From JAAXHV01 sp965207165 (GTDB lineage Bacteria > Pseudomonadota > Gammaproteobacteria > Eutrophobiales > Eutrophobiaceae): a stretch of 64,000 bases of DNA. The notes beneath the pieces were generated by a model. That model saw only the letters and a list, made by a program, of their open reading frames with translations. It had not been told where the DNA came from and did not search any database. Both the position numbers and the translations under genes were made by a program. The stretch spans positions 4,340,001-4,404,000 of the forward strand of contig OZ242265.1 of NCBI GenBank assembly GCA_965207165.1, written 5' to 3'. Numbering within the stretch: the stretch's first letter is position 1; the number at the start of each line of letters is the position of its first letter. This document shows, piece by piece, positions 33,506-40,618 of the stretch.

Positions 33506-34375
33506 TTGGTCCAGCCCGGATATTGCGCCAGTCCGTTTGGAGCAAAACTCTTGGACGCCCTGGTACATAACTGCTTCATCTGCGATATCAACGCCTTAAA
33601 ACCCGGCAACGTAGGCCGGCACGGCGCGGGCCACGGTATGGAATGCGCAGATTTCATCAAAAGCGCAGAAGTTGTGACCCCTATCCTGTGCAACCACCGG
33701 CTTGGGCTTGGGGAAAGGATTTTGTCCAGTATTGAAGCCACGTCAGCAGCAGTAAACTGCAACACCAACCTCGGCATGATATTGCTTGTTGCGCCTGTGA
33801 TCTGGCTGTTTGAACAACTTGAGGCGCCGGACGATTTTCAGGATGCGATCAAACCCGCGCTGAAGTCATTGGGACGGCAGGACGCACGGGACATTTTTAC
33901 GGCTATCCGCCTTGCCAACCCGGGCGGTCTTGGCAAGGTTGACAAATATGACGTAAACTCTGCAGCGGACATAGACATATACTCAGCCATGGATGCCGCA
34001 AAGGATCGGGACCTGGTTGCATTGCAATACGTAAACGGTTACCGGGAAGTCGTTAATCCGGGGATAAAATGCCTGCAAAACTATCACAATCGCTGGAATA
34101 GTGTAGAATGGGCAGTTGTTGCCTGTTATCTTATGTATATGGCGAGTTTCCCGGATTCTCATATCCGCAGAAAATATGGAAAGGAAACAGCGGAGCAGGT
34201 GAGGAAGAAAGCAACTCCTGTACTGGCGCAATTTGGGGACTATGATGATCCTGGCGATGCTGAAGATGTATTGATGATCTTTGACAGGGAACTCAAAGAA
34301 TCGGAAATAAATCCGGGCACCTGTGCGGACCTGACCGTGGCCAGCCTGCTGTTGTACCGGTTGGGTGTCTGCTGA
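33506..34375 (+). CDS. CitG/MdcB-like (triphosphoribosyl-dephospho-CoA synthase family) protein of the H4MPT cluster
   Basis: A 289-residue protein of the CitG fold. Typical pieces are DINALKPGNVGRHGAGHGMECADFIKSA near the N-terminus, TNLGMILLVAPV (about 92-103) and LANPGGLGKVDKYDV (about 134-148). Genes of this type are regular members of H4MPT/methanofuran clusters in methylotrophs, where they probably make a cofactor part; the exact reaction is not established to my knowledge. The start is uncertain: TTG 33506 is the longest open option, and no ATG in frame lies near. It ends 58 bp before fae. Confidence 0.8.
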   Translation: MVQPGYCASPFGAKLLDALVHNCFICDINALKPGNVGRHGAGHGMECADFIKSAEVVTPILCNHRLGLGERILSSIEATSAAVNCNTNLGMILLVAPVIWLFEQLEAPDDFQDAIKPALKSLGRQDARDIFTAIRLANPGGLGKVDKYDVNSAADIDIYSAMDAAKDRDLVALQYVNGYREVVNPGIKCLQNYHNRWNSVEWAVVACYLMYMASFPDSHIRRKYGKETAEQVRKKATPVLAQFGDYDDPGDAEDVLMIFDRELKESEINPGTCADLTVASLLLYRLGVC

Positions 34376-34493
34376 ACTTGCGGTTGTTGACAGGTGCGGG
34401 TTATATGGTTGATAGACCTTATGGAGGTTTATTATGTTTAAAATTCTTGAAAAACTTACTAGTATTTTTAAAACAGAAGAAGGAGGTAATGAT

Positions 34494-35006
34494 ATGGCCG
34501 TAATTGATAGAGTACTCGTTGGTGAAGCATTGGTGGGGGATGGCAATGAGGTTGCCCACATTGACCTGATTATGGGTCCCCGCGGCAGTGCGGCTGAAAC
34601 GGCAGCCTGCAATGCTCTTACCAATAACAAAGACGGTTTTACATCCCTGCTCGCAGTGGTTTCGCCAAACCTGGCATGTAAACCTACTACGATTTTGTTC
34701 AACAAGGTAACTATGAAGGGCGCAAAGCAAGCCGTGCAGATGTTCGGCCCGGCGCAGCGTGCTGTGTCCATGGCAGTGATGGATTGTGTTGAAGATGGCA
34801 CTATTCCTGCAGATGAAGCCGATGATATTTTTATCTGCGTTGGCGTGTTCATCCACTGGCTTGCCGAAGATGACGGCAAGATCCAGGACTACAATTACGA
34901 AGCCACGAAGATGTCCGTCAAACGTGCAGTTGCTCGTGAACCCAAGGCTTCTGAAGTACTGAGCAAGCGTGGTGACGCGGACCATCCGTTCCAGGCTCAC
35001 TCGTAA
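34494..35006 (+). CDS. fae: Formaldehyde-activating enzyme (Fae)
   Basis: A 170-residue enzyme that condenses formaldehyde with H4MPT to methylene-H4MPT. It has the family start VGEALVGDGNEVAHIDLIMGPRG with the catalytic histidine in VAHIDL, then TNNKDGFTSLLAVVSPNLACKPTT, VQMFGPAQRAV and VFIHWLAEDD. The chosen ATG 34494 has a strong AGGAGG at 34481-34486 and gives the normal Fae N-terminus (MAVIDRVLVGEAL). An in-frame ATG at 34434, with its own GGAGG, would add 20 residues not usual in Fae. A perfect terminator follows, so the gene probably ends its transcript. Confidence 0.97.
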   Translation: MAVIDRVLVGEALVGDGNEVAHIDLIMGPRGSAAETAACNALTNNKDGFTSLLAVVSPNLACKPTTILFNKVTMKGAKQAVQMFGPAQRAVSMAVMDCVEDGTIPADEADDIFICVGVFIHWLAEDDGKIQDYNYEATKMSVKRAVAREPKASEVLSKRGDADHPFQAHS

Positions 35007-35025
35007 GAGCAGTTCAGCCGTAGCT

Positions 35026-35057
35026 AAAACCCCGGCAAGCGCCGGGGTTTTTTTTAT
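35026..35057 (+). terminator. Strong intrinsic terminator after fae
   Basis: An 11-bp stem, AAAACCCCGGC (35026-35036) with GCCGGGGTTTT (35041-35051), has a 4-nt loop, and eight T in a row begin at 35048. It is 20 bp after the fae stop. Confidence 0.95.
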
Positions 35058-35100
35058 TTTAGATCTTTCTCAAGACATATATATCTGTGAGGGTTCGGGG

Positions 35101-35201
35101 GAGGTCTGGACGGGCTTTCAGGACCCGCTGTGAATACGTCCATGTACGCTTACCATCCGCTTTCCCTGCGGATGATAGTCCTGAAAGCCCGTCCAGACCT
35201 C
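35101..35201. repeat. 101-bp stem-loop element, copy B
   Basis: Positions 35101-35124 are the exact reverse complement of 35178-35201. The 53-bp core differs from copy A (21158-21210) at only three positions, while the two stems differ widely but stay fully paired. It lies between fae and the convergent HisA-like gene. Confidence 0.9.
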
Positions 35202-35224
35202 GTAGTTTCTTCATCTAATCCATA

Positions 35225-35920
35225 TCAGAAGGGCTGTGCCAAATGTTCGTGTGTAATGGTCTTGCTGTGCAGAGCCGAGGCGATCAGTGCGCCGTGCACA
35301 CCGTGGGTGGAGAGTACGCGTAAATCATCCGCGTCACGTACGCCTCCTGCCGCATAGACCTGCCTGTCGTCCAGTTTGTCCATCAGGGAGTCGATGCGTT
35401 CAAGGTCGGGCCCGCCGTCGCTGCCCACGCGCCGCAGGGACATGATGATAATGCGTTGCGGCAGCAGGGCAGGTTGCTCCAGTAAGTCCATGTCGCCGAG
35501 AAAGCGCCTGCCGGCATAATCCAGGGATAAGATACAATCCGATTTGCGCGTATAATTGTCCAATTGACCAGGGGTAATGCCTGTTTCCGAGCCCAGGATG
35601 ATGCTGGTGCGGTCCCGGAATAACCCGGGGGTTTCGTAAATGAACGGGTCGAGGCCGGAGTCTACCCATAAGTTGATACCGGGGTACGTCTCCAGCAAGC
35701 GCGTGATAAGGACATGGTTATTGTCGTTGTTTTCGATGGCATCGAGGTCAGCGATATAAAATGTTTTGAACGGGTATACGGACAGGTAGGCCCGGACGAC
35801 GGCCAGGATATCCGGTTCCGGGCACAGCGCGGTAGCCAGGGGCCGGTACTGTTGTCTGTTACCCTGCCTGGCCGCAACTACCAGGCCGTCTTTCAGGTCG
35901 ATGACAGGTATGATATGCAT
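35225..35920 (-). CDS. HisA/HisF-like TIM-barrel protein of the H4MPT cluster
   Basis: A 231-residue protein with the HisA-type start MHIIPVIDLKDGLVVAARQG, a middle FYIADLDAIE and the C-terminal phosphate-binding strand YAAGGVRDADDLRVL. The first HisA phosphate loop (GGGIR) is replaced by DSGLDPFIYE, so this is unlikely to be the histidine-pathway isomerase. Relatives occur in methylotroph H4MPT clusters, probably in pterin or furan cofactor synthesis; the reaction is unknown. ATG 35920 lies in an ATGCAT palindrome that also holds the start of the divergent mfnF gene. Confidence 0.78.
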   Translation of the reverse strand: MHIIPVIDLKDGLVVAARQGNRQQYRPLATALCPEPDILAVVRAYLSVYPFKTFYIADLDAIENNDNNHVLITRLLETYPGINLWVDSGLDPFIYETPGLFRDRTSIILGSETGITPGQLDNYTRKSDCILSLDYAGRRFLGDMDLLEQPALLPQRIIIMSLRRVGSDGGPDLERIDSLMDKLDDRQVYAAGGVRDADDLRVLSTHGVHGALIASALHSKTITHEHLAQPF

Positions 35921-36976
35921 GCAGAAAATTATACAGGCTGGGATATCGGCGGGGCACATTTAAAAGTCGCCTGCCTCGATAATAACGGCGTATTGTGTAC
36001 CCTGGACCAGTATGCGACGCCGTTATGGGAAGGCATCGACACCCTGGAAGCGCCTGTTGCCCGGGCGCTGAAATCTCACCCATCCGGTAACTGCGTACAT
36101 GCGCTGACCATGACGGGCGAACTGGCAGACTGCTTTCCCGGGCGCCGGGATGGAGTGACGCAACTGGTGGATTACATGTCGGCTCGCCTGGGCCGGCGTA
36201 ACCCGGTCTACGTGTATGCAGGCAACCAGGGGCTGATAGCGCCTGACCGGCTGTATGGCTGCCATGCCGATGTTGCATCTGCCAACTGGCATGCGACTGC
36301 GACGTATGTTGCAAAACACCTTGGTTCGGGGGTCCTGGTCGACCTTGGCACCACCACGACGGATATCATTCCATTCCATGAACAACAGGTTTGCAGTCTC
36401 GGTTACACCGACCAGGAGCGTCTGCAAACCGGTGAACTGGTCTACACGGGCATAACCAGGACGCCCGTTATGGCCGTGCTGGATCAGCTGCCTTATAAGG
36501 GTGTCCGGCAGTCCATAGCCGCGGAGTATTTTGCCAATATGGCGGATGTGTATCGTATTACAGGAGACCTGGACGAACACTTCGACCTGATGCCTGCCGC
36601 TGACGGCAGCGGGAAAACGCGCTACCATAGTATTAAACGCCTGGCCAGGATGCTGGGGGCGGATTATGATAAAAGCGATGCCATGGAACCCTGGTTGGAT
36701 GTGGCGCACCATATAGCGGAAAAACAGTTTGAAAAAATAGACCGGGCCTTTAACAAGGTGGCAGACAGGCCCGGGAATCCCGCTGGAAAAAACATCGTAG
36801 CCGCGGGAGCAGGGCGTTTCATTATTAAAAAACTGGCGCGTAAGAATAATTGCGGGGTGGTGGATTTTGAGGATTTATTACCGGGATCAGACAGGAAAAT
36901 ACGCACTGCCGGCAATTGCTCTACAGCAGTGGCGGTCGCGGCATTAACCCGGATAATGCGTAATGCGTCTGGTTGA
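35915..36976 (+). CDS. mfnF: Methanofuran biosynthesis protein MfnF-like (H4MPT-linked C1 pathway protein)
   Basis: A 353-residue protein of the hydantoinase-A-like family found with H4MPT genes. It starts MHAENYTGWDIGGAHLKVACL and has LTMTGELADCF, the ATP-type motif VLVDLGTTTTDIIPF, GELVYTGITRTPV, and near the end VAAGAGRFIIKKLARK. The archaeal member MfnF forms the ether bond of the methanofuran core from the furan diphosphate and gamma-glutamyltyramine. This one is probably the bacterial equivalent. ATG 35915 overlaps the divergent HisA-like start, and the stop overlaps pabB by 14 bp. Confidence 0.82.
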   Translation: MHAENYTGWDIGGAHLKVACLDNNGVLCTLDQYATPLWEGIDTLEAPVARALKSHPSGNCVHALTMTGELADCFPGRRDGVTQLVDYMSARLGRRNPVYVYAGNQGLIAPDRLYGCHADVASANWHATATYVAKHLGSGVLVDLGTTTTDIIPFHEQQVCSLGYTDQERLQTGELVYTGITRTPVMAVLDQLPYKGVRQSIAAEYFANMADVYRITGDLDEHFDLMPAADGSGKTRYHSIKRLARMLGADYDKSDAMEPWLDVAHHIAEKQFEKIDRAFNKVADRPGNPAGKNIVAAGAGRFIIKKLARKNNCGVVDFEDLLPGSDRKIRTAGNCSTAVAVAALTRIMRNASG

Positions 36977-38315
36977 ACTGGATTATTCCCGGGACTCAAC
37001 ACTGTTGTTCAGTCAAATCGCGGCTGAGCCGTGGAGTATATTCCTGGATAGCGGGTACCCGCGCATCGACAGTGGCCGCTATGACATAATGAGCGCCCGC
37101 CCGTACTGCACCCTTCTCACCCATGGCGACGAGACCGTGATAACGCAGGGGGAATCCATACGATACTCGGGTGAGGACCCGTTTACCCTGGTCAAACGGC
37201 AGTTGGGCGAACGCCGTATCAATTTGTCCGGCCTCCCTTTTTCCGGTGGGGCTCTGGGATATTTTTCCTACGACCTGGGGCGCCGGATAGAACAGTTGCC
37301 GGCGCTGTGCCGGGATGACATCAACATGCCCGATATGGCTATCGGTCTTTACGACTGGGCGGTTATCGTTGATCACCATAAAAGACGGACCTGGTTGATC
37401 GCCGCGGACGGGGCCCGGCCAGGTGCGGGTGAGTGGAAGGACCTGCAGGCGTTATTCAGCGCTGACCAGCCACAACAGGCGGGGGAGCATTCGGTGCAAT
37501 CGCCCATGCTCAATCACACCGACAAGGACCATTACAGCGCCGCCTTTAAACGGATTCAGCGCTATATCCGGGATGGGGATTGCTACCAGGTGAACCTGGC
37601 GCAACGGTTCAGCATTGCCGTTAGCGGCGATTCATGGAGCATTTACCGGCAGTTGAGACAGTCGAACCCGGCCCCGTATGCCTGTTTTTTCCGGCTGCCG
37701 GAGGGCTGTATTTTGAGTTCTTCGCCGGAGCGGTTTATTTCAGTGGCCAATGAACAGGTCGAGACCAAACCCATCAAGGGCACCATAAGACGTTCTGTTT
37801 ATGCCTATGAAGACAAGGCCCTGGCCGAACAGTTGCTGGAGAGCGATAAGGACCGGGCTGAAAACCTGATGATCGTCGATTTGCTGAGAAATGATATCGG
37901 CAAGAACTGTGAAACCGGCAGTGTCATGGTCCCCAGGTTATTTGCACTGGAGAGTTTTGCGACCGTTCATCACCTGGTGAGTACGGTAACCGGGCGTCTT
38001 GACCGGGAAAGACACGCGCTCGACCTGCTGCGGGGCGCTTTTCCAGGTGGTTCCATAACCGGCGTTCCGAAACTGCGAGCCATGCAGATCATTGAAGAGC
38101 TGGAGGCATTTCGCCGGACTGTTTATTGCGGCGCCATCGGTTATGTCGGCTTTGACGGCAACATGGATACCAATATTGCGATACGTACCCTGGTACACAA
38201 GGACGACAAAATCTATTTCTGGGCCGGTGGAGGGATAGTGGCGGATTCCGTGGTTGATCACGAATATACGGAGTGTTATACCAAGTCCGAAGCCATCATG
38301 CGGTTGTTCAGATGA
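36963..38315 (+). CDS. pabB: Aminodeoxychorismate synthase component I (PabB)
   Basis: A 450-residue chorismate-binding enzyme. Landmarks are GALGYFSYDLGRRIE (about 97-111), the core CYQVNLAQRF, ETKPIKGTIRR (about 263-273), DRAENLMIVDLLRNDIGK, and the end GAFPGGSITGVPKLRAMQIIEELE. It makes 4-amino-4-deoxychorismate, the precursor of p-aminobenzoate for both folate and H4MPT. It overlaps mfnF by 14 bp and is followed by an inverted-repeat element and the mfnE-like kinase. Anthranilate synthase is the alternative, but the Pab-type ETKPIKGT motif and the C1 context favour PabB. Confidence 0.93.
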   Translation: MRLVELDYSRDSTLLFSQIAAEPWSIFLDSGYPRIDSGRYDIMSARPYCTLLTHGDETVITQGESIRYSGEDPFTLVKRQLGERRINLSGLPFSGGALGYFSYDLGRRIEQLPALCRDDINMPDMAIGLYDWAVIVDHHKRRTWLIAADGARPGAGEWKDLQALFSADQPQQAGEHSVQSPMLNHTDKDHYSAAFKRIQRYIRDGDCYQVNLAQRFSIAVSGDSWSIYRQLRQSNPAPYACFFRLPEGCILSSSPERFISVANEQVETKPIKGTIRRSVYAYEDKALAEQLLESDKDRAENLMIVDLLRNDIGKNCETGSVMVPRLFALESFATVHHLVSTVTGRLDRERHALDLLRGAFPGGSITGVPKLRAMQIIEELEAFRRTVYCGAIGYVGFDGNMDTNIAIRTLVHKDDKIYFWAGGGIVADSVVDHEYTECYTKSEAIMRLFR

Positions 38316-38394
38316 TTTATCCGCAGATGGCGCAGATTACCGCAGAGTGTTATTAACTTTTTCTATCTGCGCTCATCTGTGTAATCTGCGGATC
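38316..38394. repeat. ATCCGCAGAT-type inverted-repeat element, copy 4 (short)
   Basis: The left arm at 38316-38346 and right arm at 38362-38394 match the other three copies, but the middle is only about 15 bp. It fills the pabB-mfnE gap, starting right after the pabB stop. Confidence 0.85.
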
Positions 38395-38402
38395 TATATC
38401 AT

Positions 38403-39011
38403 ATGTGGGTGATGAAAATAGGCGGCAGTCTTGAGTCAGCGCCAGGGTTGCGCGCATTTCTGGAGTTGCTGGCCGAGTACGGACGTTCAAAAATAATCAT
38501 CGTGCCCGGTGGCGGGCGGTTTGCCGACAAGGTCAGGGCTGAACAAAAAGGTATGGCCATGGATGATGCGACTGCCCACCGCCTGGCTATACGGGGAATG
38601 GAGCACTACGCGGCCGTATTATGCGCAATAAACAACCGTTTGTATCCCGTAACGGATCCTGAAACGCCGGTTAACGCCGGCGATGAATTATCCGTACCCG
38701 TCTGGCTGCCCGGCAAGCTGCTCGCAGGCCAGCCCGGTATCCCCTGCAACTGGCAGGTGACATCCGACAGCCTTGCCCTGTGGCTGGCGGACCGGATCGG
38801 GGCGGAGGCGCTGATCCTGGTCAAGTCTGCCGCAAACGGGACGGCGGATATTGAGCGCCTGGCCGCGGCGGGCTACCTGGATGCGTATTTTCCACGGATG
38901 CTGGAACAGACCAGCGTCGGCGAAATTGCCTGTGTATGTATAAATGACCAGGAGGTCATCCAACAAGCCCTGCTCTCCGGCTCGATTCCCCATGGAATCC
39001 GGATTGTATGA
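38403..39011 (+). CDS. Amino-acid-kinase-family protein, MfnE-like
   Basis: A 202-residue small amino-acid kinase-fold protein: MWVMKIGGSLESAPGLRAFL at the start, IIIVPGGGRFADKVR (about 36-50) and LILVKSAANG (about 138-147). In archaea MfnE phosphorylates aminomethyl-furanmethanol phosphate to the diphosphate used by MfnF, and the association with mfnF supports that role here. It follows pabB across a repeat element, so coexpression is likely. Other amino-acid kinases such as isopentenyl-phosphate or aspartate kinases lack this context. Confidence 0.78.
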   Translation: MWVMKIGGSLESAPGLRAFLELLAEYGRSKIIIVPGGGRFADKVRAEQKGMAMDDATAHRLAIRGMEHYAAVLCAINNRLYPVTDPETPVNAGDELSVPVWLPGKLLAGQPGIPCNWQVTSDSLALWLADRIGAEALILVKSAANGTADIERLAAAGYLDAYFPRMLEQTSVGEIACVCINDQEVIQQALLSGSIPHGIRIV

Positions 39012-39026
39012 AATATACTCGGAGAT

Positions 39027-39190
39027 GTGCCCATGGATGGGCGCAGCGACAATTCGGCAGGATAGCCGAATTGCACGGCCAAAGGCCGCCCGCAGGGTTG
39101 TGCCCATGGATGGGCGCGCTGACAATTCGGCAGGACAGCCGAATTGCACGGCCGAAGGCCGCCCGCAGGGTTGTGCCCATGGATGGGCAC
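39027..39190. repeat. 73-bp tandem repeat, 2.2 copies
   Basis: Units begin with GTGCCCATGGATGGGC at 39027, 39100 and 39173. The first two are full 73-bp copies with only a few differences; the third stops after 18 bp. Each unit has three hairpins: GCCCATGGATGGGC, AATTCGGC/GCCGAATT and CGGCC/GGCCG. It looks like a REP-type array. Confidence 0.9.
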
Positions 39191-39201
39191 AATGAAAAAA
39201 A

Positions 39202-39224
39202 GGGGACGGGATTGCCCCGTCCCC
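39202..39224. repeat. GGGGACGGG hairpin
   Basis: GGGGACGGG at 39202-39210 pairs with CCCGTCCCC at 39216-39224. It lies right after the tandem array, before the nrdB terminator. Confidence 0.7.
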
Positions 39225-39244
39225 ATTCTCCGTGAATTAAGAAA

Positions 39245-39278
39245 GCCTGGCGCCTGAAGGAGGTTGGAGGCGCCAGGC
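39245..39278 (-). terminator. Probable terminator of nrdAB
   Basis: GCCTGGCGCCT (39245-39255) and AGGCGCCAGGC (39268-39278) form a perfect 11-bp stem. Read on the minus strand it is followed by TTTCTTAATT. It lies about 70 bp past the nrdB stop. Confidence 0.65.
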
Positions 39279-39346
39279 AATAGCCGAGCTCCTGCTGGGC
39301 TTCCCGCTGAAATCGTCTTGCTGGTTTAGCTGCCGGTCAGCCACCG

Positions 39347-40558
39347 TCAGTCCCAGCTCAATACGCCACCGGTCTGGTATTCGGTGACGCGTGTTTCAAA
39401 AAAGTTCTTTTCTTTCTTCAGGTCCATGAGTTCGCTCATCCAGGGGAAAGGGTTGCTCGCCCCGGGATACTGTTCGCCCAGGCCGATCTGGGCACAGCGC
39501 CGGTTGGCGATGAACTTCAGGTAATCCTCAAACATGTTGGCGTTCAGGCCCAGCACGCCCCGCGGCATGGTGTCACAGGCATAGCGTATTTCCAGGTCCA
39601 CCGCCTCACGCAACATGGCGATGATTTCCTGCTCAAATTCGGGGGTCCACAACCGGGGGTTTTCAATTTTGATCTGGTTGATTACGTCGATGCCGAAGTT
39701 CATGTGCATGGATTCATCCCGCAGGATGTATTGGAACTGCTCGGCGCAACCCGTCATCTTGTTGCGCCGCCCCATGGACAGGACCTGTACGAAGCCCACG
39801 TAGAAAAAGATGCCTTCGAATACGATATAAAAGGCAATCAGGTCCCGCAGCAGGCGTTGATCAGCCGCCGTCGTGCCGGTATGGAAGGTCGGGTCCCCGA
39901 GGCTTTGGGTAAAGCGCATTGCCCAGGTCGCCTTGTCGTGTATGGAAGGGACTTCGCGATACATGTTGAATACCTCGGCCTGGTCCAGTCCCAGGGATTC
40001 GACGCAGTACTGGTAGGCATGGGTGTGCAATGCCTCTTCAAAGGCCTGCCGCAGCAGGTACTGGCGGCACTCGGGATTGGTTATGTGCCGGTACACTGCC
40101 AGCACCAGGTTGTTGGCTACCAGCGAATCCGCGGAGGCAAAGAATCCCAGGTTCCGTTTAATGACGGTGCGCTCATCTTCGGTCAGGCCGTCGGGGTTTT
40201 TCCACAGCGCAATGTCTGCCGTCATGTTGATTTCCTGGGGCATCCAGTGATTGGCGCATGCGTCCAGGTATTTTTGCCAGGCCCATTTGTATTTGAACGG
40301 CACCAGTTGGTTCAGGTCGGCGCGGCAGTTGATCATCTGTTTGTCATCGACACTGATCCTGCCGGCGCCGAATTCAACTTCTTCCAGGCCGGTTACGCCG
40401 CCCAGGTCGGGCCCAGGCGCCGGGAAGGCGTCCGGAGCGGGCGGCCTGGCGCCATCCACCGCATCAATGCCATTACCCGCTAACGATAGAGGCGGCAAGC
40501 TGTCTTCGGATTTCGTCTGCTTGATACCGGCAATAGGATCATCCCAACTGGTCAGCAT
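39347..40558 (-). CDS. nrdB: Class Ia ribonucleotide reductase beta subunit
   Basis: A 403-residue R2 protein. The di-iron and radical site is visible as EEALHTHAYQY, aligned to E-x2-H-x3-Y with the stable tyrosyl radical, and later FEGIFFYVGF and RDESMHMNFG for the other ligands. The C-terminal tail ends GGVLSWD, used for docking to NrdA. It has a proline-rich extension of about 60 residues at the N-terminus before VDDKQMINCRADLNQLVPFKY, as in Pseudomonas-type R2. It follows nrdA by 60 bp; AATTCCC-type repeat sequence fills part of the gap. Confidence 0.95.
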   Translation of the reverse strand: MLTSWDDPIAGIKQTKSEDSLPPLSLAGNGIDAVDGARPPAPDAFPAPGPDLGGVTGLEEVEFGAGRISVDDKQMINCRADLNQLVPFKYKWAWQKYLDACANHWMPQEINMTADIALWKNPDGLTEDERTVIKRNLGFFASADSLVANNLVLAVYRHITNPECRQYLLRQAFEEALHTHAYQYCVESLGLDQAEVFNMYREVPSIHDKATWAMRFTQSLGDPTFHTGTTAADQRLLRDLIAFYIVFEGIFFYVGFVQVLSMGRRNKMTGCAEQFQYILRDESMHMNFGIDVINQIKIENPRLWTPEFEQEIIAMLREAVDLEIRYACDTMPRGVLGLNANMFEDYLKFIANRRCAQIGLGEQYPGASNPFPWMSELMDLKKEKNFFETRVTEYQTGGVLSWD

Positions 40559-40618
40559 AATATTCCCCTTTCAGTTACCAAGTTTTTCAATTCCCAATTC
40601 CTAATTCGTAATTCCCCG

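Noticed and set aside
35225..35920. HisA of histidine biosynthesis
   Set aside because: The first phosphate-binding loop is not conserved and no other his gene is near; the H4MPT context fits better.
39027..39190. Regular repeats that could look like a CRISPR array
   Set aside because: The units are contiguous 73-bp tandem copies with no unique spacers, and no cas gene is near.
40590..40617. AATTCCCAATTC-type sequence between nrdA and nrdB, with a relative at 45230-45250
   Set aside because: The match is short and AT-rich; it may be a minor repeat, but two short occurrences are too little to call an element.
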